This document shows, piece after piece, positions 37,560 to 52,500 of a stretch of DNA of 64,000 bases. The notes beneath the pieces were generated by a model, which worked only from the letters and a program-made list of their open reading frames with translations, was not told the DNA's origin and did not search any database. Made by a program: the position numbers and the translations under genes. The stretch spans positions 1-64,000 of the forward strand of contig JAQSEB010000154.1 in NCBI GenBank assembly GCA_030063045.1, in the 5' to 3' direction. Within the stretch, counting starts at the first letter, position 1, and each line of letters starts with the position of its first letter. Source of the stretch: Pratylenchus scribneri (Eukaryota; Nematoda; Chromadorea; Rhabditida; Pratylenchidae).

Positions 37560-40500
37560 AATCTACCTAAAAAAATATTAGAAAAGATTGTGTGGATTAA
37601 TATTAAAATTCTGAAAAGAAATATTGATTTTAAACTTTTTCCTAAAAACTCATAGAAAATTTCAATTTCAAATATTACAAATACATATATGGCTTAGAAT
37701 CTGCCTAAAAAATATTATTAGAAAAGATTGTGTGGATTAATATTAAAATTCTGAAGAGAAATATTGATTTTAAACTTTTTCCTAAAAACTCATAGAAAAT
37801 TTCAATTTCAAATATTACAAATACATGTATGGCTTAGAATCTGCCTAAAAAATATTATTAGAAAAGATTGTGTGGATTAATATTAAAATTCTGAAGAGAA
37901 ATATTGATTTTAAACTTTTTCCTAAAAACTCATAGAAAATTTCAATTTCAAATATTACAAATACATGTATGGCTTAGAATCTGCCTAAAAAATATTATTA
38001 GAAAAGATTGTGTGGATTAATATTAAAATTCTGAAGAGAAATATTGATTTTAAACTTTTTCCTAAAAACTCATAGAAAATTTCAATTTCAAATATTACAA
38101 ATACATGTATGGCTTAGAATCTGCCTAAAAAATATTATTAGAAAAGATTGTGTGGATTAATATTAAAATTCTGAAGAGAAATATTGATTTTAAACTTTTT
38201 CCTAAAAACTCATAGAAAATTTCAATTTCAAATATTACAAATACATGTATGGCTTAGAATCTGCCTAAAAAATATTATTAGAAAAGATTGTGTGGATTAA
38301 TATTAAAATTCTGAAAAGAAATATTGATTTTAAACTTTTTCCTAAAAACTCATAGAAAATTTCAATTTCAAATATTACAAATACATGTATGGCTTAGAAT
38401 CTGCCTAAAAAATATTATTAGAAAAGATTGTGTGGATTAATATTAAAATTCTGAAGAGAAATATTGATTTTAAACTTTTTCCTAAAAACTCATAGAAAAT
38501 TTCAATTTCAAATATTTCAAATACATGTATGGCCTAGAATCTACCTAAAAAATACTATTAGAAAAGATTGAGGGAAATAATATTAAAATTCCAAAGAGGA
38601 ATAGCGATTTTAAACTTTTTTCTAAAAACTCATAGAAAATTTCAATTTCAAATATTTCAAATACATGTATGGCCTAGAATCTACCTAAAAAATACTATTA
38701 GAAAAGATTGAGGGAAATAATATTAAAATTCCAAAGAGGAATAGCGATTTTAAACTTTTTCGTAAAAACTCATAGAAAATTTCAATTTCAAATATTTCAA
38801 ATACATGTATGGCCTAGAATCTACCTAAAAAATACTATTAGAAAAGATTGAGGGAAATAATATTAAAATTCCAAAGAGGAATAGCGATTTTAAACTTTTT
38901 TCTAAAAACCCATAGAAAATTTCAATTTCAAAAATATCAAATACATGTATGGCCTAGAATCTGCCTAAAAAATACTATTAAAAAAGATTGAGGGAAATAA
39001 TATTAAAATTCCAAAGAGAAATATTGATTTTAAACTTTTTCCTAAAAACTCATAGAAAATTTCAATTTCAAATATTACAAATACATGTATGGCTTAGAAT
39101 CTGCCTAAAAAATATTATTAGAAAAGATTGTGTGGATTAATATTAAAATTCTGAAGAGAAATATTGATTTTAAACTTTTTCCTAAAAACTCATAGAAAAT
39201 TTCAATTTCAAATATTACAAATACATGTATGGCTTAGAATCTGCCTAAAAAATATTATTAGAAAAGATTGTGTGGATTAATATTAAAATTCTGAAAAGAA
39301 ATATTGATTTTAAACTTTTTCCTAAAAACTCATAGAAAATTTCAATTTCAAATATTACAAATACATGTATGGCTTAGAATCTGCCTAAAAAATATTATTA
39401 GAAAAGATTGTGTGGATTAATATTAAAATTCTGAAAAGAAATATTGATTTTAAACTTTTTCCTAAAAACTCATAGAAAATTTCAATTTCAAATATTACAA
39501 ATACATGTATGGCTTAGAATCTGCCTAAAAAATATTATTAGAAAAGATTGTGTGGATTAATATTAAAATTCTGAAGAGAAATATTGATTTTAAACTTTTT
39601 CCTAAAAACTCATAGAAAATTTCAATTTCAAATATTTCAAATACATGTATGGCCTAGAATCTACCTAAAAAATACTATTAGAAAAGATTGAGGGAAATAA
39701 TATTAAAATTCTGAAGAGAAATATTGATTTTAAACTTTTTCCTAAAAACTCATAGAAAATTTCAATTTCAAATATTTCAAATACATGTATGGCCTAGAAT
39801 CTACCTAAAAAATACTATTAGAAAAGATTGAGGGAAATAATATTAAAATTCCAAAGAGGAATAGCGATTTTAAACTTTTTTCTAAAAACCCATAGAAAAT
39901 TTCAATTTCAAAAATTTCAAATACATGTATGGCCTAGAATCTGCCTAAAAAATACTATTAAAAAAGATTGAGGGAAATAATATTAAAATTCCAAAGAGAA
40001 ATAGCGATTTTAAACTTTTTTCTTAAAACACATAGAAAATATCAATTTCATATATTGCAAATACATGTATGGCCTAGAATCTACCTAAAAAAATATTAGA
40101 AAAGATTGTGTGGATTAATATTAAAATTCTGAAGAGAAATATTGATTTTAAACTTTTTCCTAAAAACTCATAGAAAATATCAATTTCATATATTGCAAAT
40201 ACATGTATGGCCTAGAATCTACCTAAAAAATACTATTAGAAAAGATTGAGGGAAATAATATTAAAATTCCAAAGAGGAATAGCGATTTTAAACTTTTTTC
40301 TTAAAACATATAGAAAATATCAATTTCATATATTGCAAATACATGTATGGCCTAGAATCTGCCTAAAAAATACTATTAAAAAAGATTGAGGGAAATAATA
40401 TTAAAATTCCAAAGAGAAATAGCGATTTTAAACTTTTTTCTAAAAACTCATAGAAAATTTCAATTTCAAATATTTCAAATACATGTATGGCCTAGAATCT

Positions 40501-43500
40501 ACTTAAAAAAATACTATTAGAAAAGATTGAGGGAAATAATATTAAAATTCCAAAGAGGAATAGCGATTTTAAAATTTTTTCTAAAAACTCATAGAAAATT
40601 TCAATTTCAAATATTTCAAATACATGTATGGCCTAGAATCTACCTAAAAAATACTATTAGAAAAGATTGAGGGAAATAATATTAAAATTCCAAAGAGGAA
40701 TAGCGATTTTAAACTTTTTTCTAAAAACTCATAGAAAATATCAATTTCATATATTGCAAATACATGTATGGCCTAGAATCTACCTAAAAAAATATTAGAA
40801 AAGATTGTGTGGATTAATATTAAAATTCTGAAAAGAAATATTGATTTTAAACTTTTTCCTAAAAACTCATAGAAAATTTCAATTTCAAATATTACAAATA
40901 CATGTATGGCTTAGAATCTGCCTAAAAAATATTATTAGAAAAGATTGTGTGGATTAATATTAAAATTCTGAAGAGAAATATTGATTTTAAACTTTTTCCT
41001 AAAAACTCAAAACTTTTTCCTAAAAACTCATAGAAAATTTCAATTTCAAATATTACAAATACATGTATGGCTTAGAATCTGCCTAAAAAATATTATTAGA
41101 AAAGATTGTGTGGATTAATATTAAAATTCTGAAGAGAAATATTGATTTTAAACTTTTTCCTAAAAACTCATAGAAAATTTCAATTTCAAATATTACAAAT
41201 ACATGTATGGCTTAGAATCTGCCTAAAAAATATTATTAGAAAAGATTGTGTGGATTAATATTAAAATTCTGAAGAGAAATATTGATTTTAAACTTTTTCC
41301 TAAAAACTCATAGAAAATTTCAATTTCAAATATTACAAATACATGTATGGCTTAGAATCTGCCTAAAAAATATTATTAGAAAAGATTGTGTGGATTAATA
41401 TTAAAATTCTGAAGAGAAATATTGATTTTAAACTTTTTCCTAAAAACTCATAGAAAATTTCAATTTCAAATATTACAAATACATGTATGGCTTAGAATCT
41501 GCCTAAAAAATATTATTAGAAAAGATTGTGTGGATTAATATTAAAATTCTGAAGAGAAATATTGATTTTAAACTTTTTCCTAAAAACTCATAGAAAATTT
41601 CAATTTCAAATATTACAAATACATGTATGGCTTAGAATCTGCCTAAAAAATATTATTAGAAAAGATTGTGTGGATTAATATTAAAATTCTGAAGAGAAAT
41701 ATTGATTTTAAACTTTTTCCTAAAAACTCATAGAAAATTTCAATTTCAAATATTACAAATACATGTATGGCTTAGAATCTGCCTAAAAAATATTATTAGA
41801 AAAGATTGTGTGGATTAATATTAAAATTCTGAAGAGAAATATTGATTTTAAACTTTTTCCTAAAAACTCATAGAAAATTTCAATTTCAAATATTACAAAT
41901 ACATGTATGGCTTAGAATCTGCCTAAAAAATATTATTAGAAAAGATTGTGTGGATTAATATTAAAATTCTGAAGAGAAATATTGATTTTAAACTTTTTCC
42001 TAAAAACTCATAGAAAATTTCAATTTCAAATATTACAAATACATGTATGGCTTAGAATCTGCCTAAAAAATATTATTAGAAAAGATTGTGTGGATTAATA
42101 TTAAAATTCTGAAGAGAAATATTGATTTTAAACTTTTTCCTAAAAACTCATAGAAAATTTCAATTTCAAATATTACAAATACATGTATGGCTTAGAATCT
42201 GCCTAAAAAATATTATTAGAAAAGATTGTGTGGATTAATATTAAAATTCTGAAAAGAAATATTGATTTTAAACTTTTTCCTAAAAACTCATAGAAAATTT
42301 CAATTTCAAATATTTCAAATACATGTATGGCTTAGAATCTGCCTAAAAAATATTATTAGAAAAGATTGTGTGCATTAATATTAAAATTCTGAAAAGAAAT
42401 ATTGATTTTAAACTTTTTCCTAAAAACTCATAGAAAATTTCAATTTCAAATATTTCAAATACATGTATGGCTTAGAATCTGCCTAAAAAATATTATTAGA
42501 AAAGATTGTGTGGATTAATATTAAAATTCTGAAAAGAAATATTGATTTTAAACTTTTTCCTAAAAACTCATAGAAAATTTCAATTTCAAATATTTCAAAT
42601 ACATGTATGGCCTAGAATCTACTTAAAAAAATACTATTAGAAAAGATTGAGGGAAATAATATTAAAATTCCAAAGAGGAATAGCGATTTTAAAATTTTTT
42701 CTAAAAACTCATAGAAAATTTCAATTTCAAATATTTCAAATACATGTATGGCCTAGAATCTACCTAAAAAATACTATTAGAAAAGATTGAGGGAAATAAT
42801 ATTAAAATTCCAAAGAGGAATAGCGATTTTAAACTTTTTTCTAAAAACTCATAGAAAATATCAATTTCATATATTGCAAATACATGTATGGCCTAGAATC
42901 TACCTAAAAAAATATTAGAAAAGATTGTGTGGATTAATATTAAAATTCTGAAAAGAAATATTGATTTTAAACTTTTTCCTAAAAACTCATAGAAAATTTC
43001 AATTTCAAATATTACAAATACATGTATGGCTTAGAATCTGCCTAAAAAATATTATTAGAAAAGATTGTGTGGATTAATATTAAAATTCTGAAGAGAAATA
43101 TTGATTTTAAACTTTTTCCTAAAAACTCAAAACTTTTTCCTAAAAACTCATAGAAAATTTCAATTTCAAATATTACAAATACATGTATGGCTTAGAATCT
43201 GCCTAAAAAATATTATTAGAAAAGATTGTGTGGATTAATATTAAAATTCTGAAGAGAAATATTGATTTTAAACTTTTTCCTAAAAACTCATAGAAAATTT
43301 CAATTTCAAATATTACAAATACATGTATGGCTTAGAATCTGCCTAAAAAATATTATTAGAAAAGATTGTGTGGATTAATATTAAAATTCTGAAGAGAAAT
43401 ATTGATTTTAAACTTTTTCCTAAAAACTCATAGAAAATTTCAATTTCAAATATTACAAATACATGTATGGCTTAGAATCTGCCTAAAAAATATTATTAGA

Positions 43501-46500
43501 AAAGATTGTGTGGATTAATATTAAAATTCTGAAGAGAAATATTGATTTTAAACTTTTTCCTAAAAACTCATAGAAAATTTCAATTTCAAATATTACAAAT
43601 ACATGTATGGCTTAGAATCTGCCTAAAAAATATTATTAGAAAAGATTGTGTGGATTAATATTAAAATTCTGAAGAGAAATATTGATTTTAAACTTTTTCC
43701 TAAAAACTCATAGAAAATTTCAATTTCAAATATTACAAATACATGTATGGCTTAGAATCTGCCTAAAAAATATTATTAGAAAAGATTGTGTGGATTAATA
43801 TTAAAATTCTGAAGAGAAATATTGATTTTAAACTTTTTCCTAAAAACTCATAGAAAATTTCAATTTCAAATATTACAAATACATGTATGGCTTAGAATCT
43901 GCCTAAAAAATATTATTAGAAAAGATTGTGTGGATTAATATTAAAATTCTGAAGAGAAATATTGATTTTAAACTTTTTCCTAAAAACTCATAGAAAATTT
44001 CAATTTCAAATATTACAAATACATGTATGGCTTAGAATCTGCCTAAAAAATATTATTAGAAAAGATTGTGTGGATTAATATTAAAATTCTGAAGAGAAAT
44101 ATTGATTTTAAACTTTTTCCTAAAAACTCATAGAAAATTTCAATTTCAAATATTACAAATACATGTATGGCTTAGAATCTGCCTAAAAAATATTATTAGA
44201 AAAGATTGTGTGGATTAATATTAAAATTCTGAAGAGAAATATTGATTTTAAACTTTTTCCTAAAAACTCATAGAAAATTTCAATTTCAAATATTACAAAT
44301 ACATGTATGGCTTAGAATCTGCCTAAAAAATATTATTAGAAAAGATTGTGTGGATTAATATTAAAATTCTGAAGAGAAATATTGATTTTAAACTTTTTCC
44401 TAAAAACTCATAGAAAATTTCAATTTCAAATATTACAAATACATGTATGGCTTAGAATCTGCCTAAAAAATATTATTAGAAAAGATTGTGTGGATTAATA
44501 TTAAAATTCTGAAGAGAAATATTGATTTTAAACTTTTTCCTAAAAACTCATAGAAAATTTCAATTTCAAATATTACAAATACATGTATGGCTTAGAATCT
44601 GCCTAAAAAATATTATTAGAAAAGATTGTGTGGATTAATATTAAAATTCTGAAGAGAAATATTGATTTTAAACTTTTTCCTAAAAACTCATAGAAAATTT
44701 CAATTTCAAATATTACAAATACATGTATGGCTTAGAATCTGCCTAAAAAATATTATTAGAAAAGATTGTGTGGATTAATATTAAAATTCTGAAGAGAAAT
44801 ATTGATTTTAAACTTTTTCCTAAAAACTCATAGAAAATTTCAATTTCAAATATTTCAAATACATGTATGGCCTAGAATCTACTTAAAAAAATACTATTAG
44901 AAAAGATTGAGGGAAATAATATTAAAATTCCAAAGAGGAATAGCGATTTTAAAATTTTTTCTAAAAACTCATAGAAAATTTCAATTTCAAATATTTCAAA
45001 TACATGTATGGCCTAGAATCTACCTAAAAAATACTATTAGAAAAGATTGAGGGAAATAATATTAAAATTCCAAAGAGGAATAGCGATTTTAAACTTTTTT
45101 CTAAAAACTCATAGAAAATATCAATTTCATATATTGCAAATACATGTATGGCCTAGAATCTACCTAAAAAAATATTAGAAAAGATTGTGTGGATTAATAT
45201 TAAAATTCTGAAAAGAAATATTGATTTTAAACTTTTTCCTAAAAACTCATAGAAAATTTCAATTTCAAATATTACAAATACATGTATGGCTTAGAATCTG
45301 CCTAAAAAATATTATTAGAAAAGATTGTGTGGATTAATATTAAAATTCTGAAGAGAAATATTGATTTTAAACTTTTTCCTAAAAACTCAAAACTTTTTCC
45401 TAAAAACTCATAGAAAATTTCAATTTCAAATATTACAAATACATGTATGGCTTAGAATCTGCCTAAAAAATATTATTAGAAAAGATTGTGTGGATTAATA
45501 TTAAAATTCTGAAGAGAAATATTGATTTTAAACTTTTTCCTAAAAACTCATAGAAAATTTCAATTTCAAATATTACAAATACATGTATGGCTTAGAATCT
45601 GCCTAAAAAATATTATTAGAAAAGATTGTGTGGATTAATATTAAAATTCTGAAGAGAAATATTGATTTTAAACTTTTTCCTAAAAACTCATAGAAAATTT
45701 CAATTTCAAATATTACAAATACATGTATGGCTTAGAATCTGCCTAAAAAATATTATTAGAAAAGATTGTGTGGATTAATATTAAAATTCTGAAGAGAAAT
45801 ATTGATTTTAAACTTTTTCCTAAAAACTCATAGAAAATTTCAATTTCAAATATTACAAATACATGTATGGCTTAGAATCTGCCTAAAAAATATTATTAGA
45901 AAAGATTGTGTGGATTAATATTAAAATTCTGAAGAGAAATATTGATTTTAAACTTTTTCCTAAAAACTCATAGAAAATTTCAATTTCAAATATTACAAAT
46001 ACATGTATGGCTTAGAATCTGCCTAAAAAATATTATTAGAAAAGATTGTGTGGATTAATATTAAAATTCTGAAGAGAAATATTGATTTTAAACTTTTTCC
46101 TAAAAACTCATAGAAAATTTCAATTTCAAATATTACAAATACATGTATGGCTTAGAATCTGCCTAAAAAATATTATTAGAAAAGATTGTGTGGATTAATA
46201 TTAAAATTCTGAAGAGAAATATTGATTTTAAACTTTTTCCTAAAAACTCATAGAAAATTTCAATTTCAAATATTACAAATACATGTATGGCTTAGAATCT
46301 GCCTAAAAAATATTATTAGAAAAGATTGTGTGGATTAATATTAAAATTCTGAAGAGAAATATTGATTTTAAACTTTTTCCTAAAAACTCATAGAAAATTT
46401 CAATTTCAAATATTACAAATACATGTATGGCTTAGAATCTGCCTAAAAAATATTATTAGAAAAGATTGTGTGGATTAATATTAAAATTCTGAAGAGAAAT

Positions 46501-49500
46501 ATTGATTTTAAACTTTTTCCTAAAAACTCATAGAAAATTTCAATTTCAAATATTACAAATACATGTATGGCTTAGAATCTGCCTAAAAAATATTATTAGA
46601 AAAGATTGTGTGGATTAATATTAAAATTCTGAAGAGAAATATTGATTTTAAACTTTTTCCTAAAAACTCATAGAAAATTTCAATTTCAAATATTACAAAT
46701 ACATGTATGGCTTAGAATCTGCCTAAAAAATATTATTAGAAAAGATTGTGTGGATTAATATTAAAATTCTGAAGAGAAATATTGATTTTAAACTTTTTCC
46801 TAAAAACTCATAGAAAATTTCAATTTCAAATATTACAAATACATGTATGGCTTAGAATCTGCCTAAAAAATATTATTAGAAAAGATTGTGTGGATTAATA
46901 TTAAAATTCTGAAGAGAAATATTGATTTTAAACTTTTTCCTAAAAACTCATAGAAAATTTCAATTTCAAATATTACAAATACATGTATGGCTTAGAATCT
47001 GCCTAAAAAATATTATTAGAAAAGATTGTGTGGATTAATATTAAAATTCTGAAGAGAAATATTGATTTTAAACTTTTTCCTAAAAACTCATAGAAAATTT
47101 CAATTTCAAATATTACAAATACATGTATGGCTTAGAATCTGCCTAAAAAATATTATTAGAAAAGATTGTGTGGATTAATATTAAAATTCTGAAGAGAAAT
47201 ATTGATTTTAAACTTTTTCCTAAAAACTCATAGAAAATTTCAATTTCAAATATTACAAATACATGTATGGCTTAGAATCTGCCTAAAAAATATTATTAGA
47301 AAAGATTGTGTGGATTAATATTAAAATTCTGAAGAGAAATATTGATTTTAAACTTTTTCCTAAAAACTCATAGAAAATTTCAATTTCAAATATTACAAAT
47401 ACATGTATGGCTTAGAATCTGCCTAAAAAATATTATTAGAAAAGATTGTGTGGATTAATATTAAAATTCTGAAGAGAAATATTGATTTTAAACTTTTTCC
47501 TAAAAACTCATAGAAAATTTCAATTTCAAATATTACAAATACATGTATGGCTTAGAATCTGCCTAAAAAATATTATTAGAAAAGATTGTGTGGATTAATA
47601 TTAAAATTCTGAAGAGAAATATTGATTTTAAACTTTTTCCTAAAAACTCATAGAAAATTTCAATTTCAAATATTACAAATACATGTATGGCTTAGAATCT
47701 GCCTAAAAAATATTATTAGAAAAGATTGTGTGCATTAATATTAAAATTCTGAAAAGAAATATTGATTTCAAACTTTTTCCTAAAAACTCATAGAAAATTT
47801 CAATTTCAAATATTTCAAATACATGTATGGCTTAGAATCTGCCTAAAAAATATTATTAGAAAAGATTGTGTGGATTAATATTAAAATTCTGAAAAGAAAT
47901 ATTGATTTTAAACTTTTTCCTAAAAACTCATAGAAAATTTCAATTTCAAATATTTCAAATACATGTATGGCTTAGAATCTGCCTAAAAAATATTATTAGA
48001 AAAGATTGTGTGGATTAATATTAAAATTCTGAAAAGAAATATTGATTTTAAACTTTTTCCTAAAAACTCATAGAAAATTTCAATTTCAAATATTACAAAT
48101 ACATGTATGGCTTAGAATCTGCCTAAAAAATATTATTAGAAAAGATTGTGTGGATTAATATTAAAATTCTGAAGAGAAATATTGATTTTAAACTTTTTCC
48201 TAAAAACTCATAGAAAATTTCAATTTCAAATATTACAAATACATGTATGGCTTAGAATCTGCCTAAAAAATATTATTAGAAAAGATTGTGTGGATTAATA
48301 TTAAAATTCTGAAAAGAAATATTGATTTTAAACTTTTTCCTAAAAACTCATAGAAAATTTCAATTTCAAATATTACAAATACATGTATGGCTTAGAATCT
48401 GCCTAAAAAATATTATTAGAAAAGATTGTGTGGATTAATATTAAAATTCTGAAAAGAAATATTGATTTTAAACTTTTTCCTAAAAACTCATAGAAAATTT
48501 CAATTTCAAATATTACAAATACATGTATGGCTTAGAATCTGCCTAAAAAATATTATTAGAAAAGATTGTGTGTATTAATATTAAAATTCTGAAAAGAAAT
48601 ATTGATTTTAAACTTTTTCCTAAAAACTCATAGAAAATTTCAATTTCAAATATTACAAATACATGTATGGCTTAGAATCTGCCTAAAAAATATTATTAGA
48701 AAAGATTGTGTGGATTAATATTAAAATTCTGAAAAGAAATATTGATTTTAAACTTTTTCCTAAAAACTCATAGAAAATTTCAATTTCAAATATTTCAAAT
48801 ACATGTATGGCTTAGAATCTGCCTAAAAAATATTATTAGAAAAGATTGTGTGGATTAATATTAAAATTCTGAAAAGAAATATTGATTTTAAACTTTTTCC
48901 TAAAAACTCATAGAAAATTTCAATTTCAAATATTACAAATACATGTATGGCTTAGAATCTGCCTAAAAAATATTATTAGAAAAGATTGTGTGGATTAATA
49001 TTAAAATTCTGAAGAGAAATATTGATTTTAAACTTTTTCCTAAAAACTCATAGAAAATTTCAATTTCAAATATTACAAATACATGTATGGCTTAGAATCT
49101 GCCTAAAAAATATTATTAGAAAAGATTGTGTGGATTAATATTAAAATTCTGAAAAGAAATATTGATTTTAAACTTTTTCCTAAAAACTCATAGAAAATTT
49201 CAATTTCAAATATTACAAATACATGTATGGCTTAGAATCTGCCTAAAAAATATTATTAGAAAAGATTGTGTGGATTAATATTAAAATTCTGAAGAGAAAT
49301 ATTGATTTTAAACTTTTTCCTAAAAACTCATAGAAAATTTCAATTTCAAATATTACAAATACATGTATGGCTTAGAATCTGCCTAAAAAATATTATTAGA
49401 AAAGATTGTGTGGATTAATATTAAAATTCTGAAAAGAAATATTGATTTTAAACTTTTTCCTAAAAACTCATAGAAAATTTCAATTTCAAATATTTCAAAT
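37560..49500. repeat. Highly homogenised satellite domain (GGCTTAG class)
   Basis: Most monomers here are a single type: TGTGGATTAAT, TGAAGAGAAATATTG, TTCCTAAAAACTC, AATATTACAAATAC, GGCTTAG, CTGCC, TATTATTAG. Long runs (for example about 45410-47700) look identical copy after copy. Runs are interrupted by short sets of the older class. In the last 1.8 kb, TGAAAAGAAAT replaces TGAAGAGAAAT in many monomers. This is the youngest-looking part of the array. Confidence 0.9.
40499..47138. repeat. Three copies of a 2.1-2.3 kb block tagged by a 21-bp duplication
   Basis: Each block opens with CTACTTAAAAAAATAC (40499, 42619, 44879), followed by the same five monomers and then a 161-bp monomer in which a 21-bp segment (AAACTTTTTCCTAAAAACTC plus A) is doubled, at 40989-41030, 43109-43150 and 45369-45410. 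Offsets are 2120 and 2260 bp for both marks, so the blocks differ by exactly one monomer. The right limit of the third block is not defined. Confidence 0.9.
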
Positions 49501-52500
49501 ACATGTATGGCCTAGAATTTACCTAAAAAATACTATTAGAAAAGATTGAGGGAAATAATATTAAAATTCCAAAGAGGAATAGCGATTTTAAACTTTTTTC
49601 TAAAAACTCATAGAAAATTTCAATTTCAAAAATTTCAAATACATGTATGGCCTAGAATCTACCTAAAAAATACTATTAGAAAAGATTGAGGGAAATAATA
49701 TTAAAATTCCAAAGAGGAATAGCGATTTTAAACTTTTTTCTAAAAACTCATAGAAAATTTCAATTTCAAAAATTTCAAATACATGTATGGCCTAGAATCT
49801 GCCTAAAAAATACTATTAAAAAAGATTGAGGGAAATAATATTAAAATTCCAAAGAGGAATAGCGATTTTAAACTTTTTTCTAAAAACTCATAGAAAATTT
49901 CAATTTCAAATATTACAAATACATGTATGGCTTAGAATCTACCTAAAAAATACTATTAGAAAAGATTGAGGGAAATAATATTAAAATTCCAAAGAGGAAT
50001 AGCGATTTTAAACTTTTTTCTAAAAACTCATAGAAAATTTCAATTTCAAATATTTCAAATACATGTATGGCCTAGAATCTACCTAAAAAATACTATTAGA
50101 AAAGATTGAGGGAAATAATATTAAAATTCCAAAGAGGAATAGCGATTTTAAACTTTTTTCTAAAAACTCATAGAAAATTTCAATTTCAAATATTTCAAAT
50201 ACATGTATGGCCTAGAATCTACCTAAAAAATACTATTAGAAAAGATTGAGGGAAATAATATTAAAATTCCAAAGAGGAATAGCGATTTTAAACTTTTTTC
50301 TAAAAACTCATAGAAAATTTCAATTTCAAATATTACAAATACATGTATGGCTTAGAATCTGCCTAAAAAATATTATTAGAAAAGATTGTGTGGATTAATA
50401 TTAAAATTCTGAAGAGAAATATTGATTTTAAACTTTTTCCTAAAAACTCATAGAAAATTTCAATTTCAAATATTACAAATACATGTATGGCTTAGAATCT
50501 GCCTAAAAAATATTATTAGAAAAGATTGTGTGGATTAATATTAAAATTCTGAAAAGAAATATTGATTTTAAACTTTTTCCTAAAAACTCATAGAAAATTT
50601 CAATTTCAAATATTTCAAATACATGTATGGCCTAGAATCTACCTAAAAAATACTATTAGAAAAGATTGTGGGGATTAATATTAAAATTCCAAAGAGAAAT
50701 AGCGATTTTAAACTTTTTCCTAAAAACTCATAGAAAATTTCAATTTCAAATATTACAAATACATGTATGGCTTAGAATCTGCCTAAAAAATATTATTAGA
50801 AAAGATTGTGTGGATTAATATTAAAATTCTGAAAAGAAATATTGATTTTAAACTTTTTCCTAAAAACTCATAGAAAATTTCAATTTCAAATATTTCAAAT
50901 ACATGTATGGCCTAGAATCTACCTAAAAAATACTATTAGAAAAGATTGAGGGAAATAATATTAAAATTCCAAAGAGGAATAGCGATTTTAAACTTTTTTC
51001 TAAAAACTCATAGAAAATTTCAATTTCAAATATTTCAAATACATGTATGGCCTAGAATCTACCTAAAAAATACTATTAGAAAAGATTGAGGGAAATAATA
51101 TTAAAATTCCAAAGAGGAATAGCGATTTTAAACTTTTTTCTAAAAACTCATAGAAAATTTCAATTTCAAATATTACAAATACATGTATGGCTTAGAATCT
51201 GCCTAAAAAATATTATTAGAAAAGATTGTGTGGATTAATATTAAAATTCTGAAGAGAAATATTGATTTTAAACTTTTTCCTAAAAACTCATAGAAAATTT
51301 CAATTTCAAATATTACAAATACATGTATGGCTTAGAATCTGCCTAAAAAATATTATTAGAAAAGATTGTGTGGATTAATATTAAAATTCTGAAAAGAAAT
51401 ATTGATTTTAAACTTTTTCCTAAAAACTCATAGAAAATTTCAATTTCAAATATTTCAAATACATGTATGGCCTAGAATCTACCTAAAAAATACTATTAGA
51501 AAAGATTGTGTGGATTAATATTAAAATTCCAAAGAGAAATAGCGATTTTAAACTTTTTCCTAAAAACTCATAGAAAATTTCAATTTCAAATATTACAAAT
51601 ACATGTATGGCTTAGAATCTGCCTAAAAAATATTATTAGAAAAGATTGTGTGGATTAATATTAAAATTCTGAAAAGAAATATTGATTTTAAACTTTTTCC
51701 TAAAAACTCATAGAAAATTTCAATTTCAAATATTTCAAATACATGTATGGCCTAGAATCTACCTAAAAAATACTATTAGAAAAGATTGTGTGGATTAATA
51801 TTAAAATTCCAAAGAGAAATAGCGATTTTAAACTTTTTTTCTAAAAACACATAGAAAATATCAATTTCATATATTGCAAATACATGTATGGCCTAGAATC
51901 TACCTAAAAAAAATATTAGAAAAGATTGTGTGGATTAATATTAAAATTCTGAAGAGAAATATTGATTTTAAACTTTTTCCTAAAAACTCATAGAAAATTT
52001 CAATTTCAAATATTACAAATACATGTATGGCCTAGAATCTGCCTAAAAAATACTATTAGAAAAGATTGAGGGAAATAATATTAAAATTCCAAAGAGGAAT
52101 AGCGATTTTAAACTTTTTTCTAAAAACCCATAGAAAATTTCAATTTCAAAAATTTCAAATACATGTATGGCCTAGAATCTGCCTAAAAAATACTATTAAA
52201 AAAGATTGAGGGAAATAATATTAAAATTCCAAAGAGAAATAGCGATTTTAAACTTTTTTCTTAAAACACATAGAAAATATCAATTTCATATATTGCAAAT
52301 ACATGTATGGCCTAGAATCTACCTAAAAAAATATTAGAAAAGATTGTGTGGATTAATATTAAAATTCTGAAGAGAAATATTGATTTTAAACTTTTTCCTA
52401 AAAACTCATAGAAAATTTCAATTTCAAATATTTCAAATACATGTATGGCCTAGAATCTACCTAAAAAATACTATTAGAAAAGATTGTGTGGATTAATATT

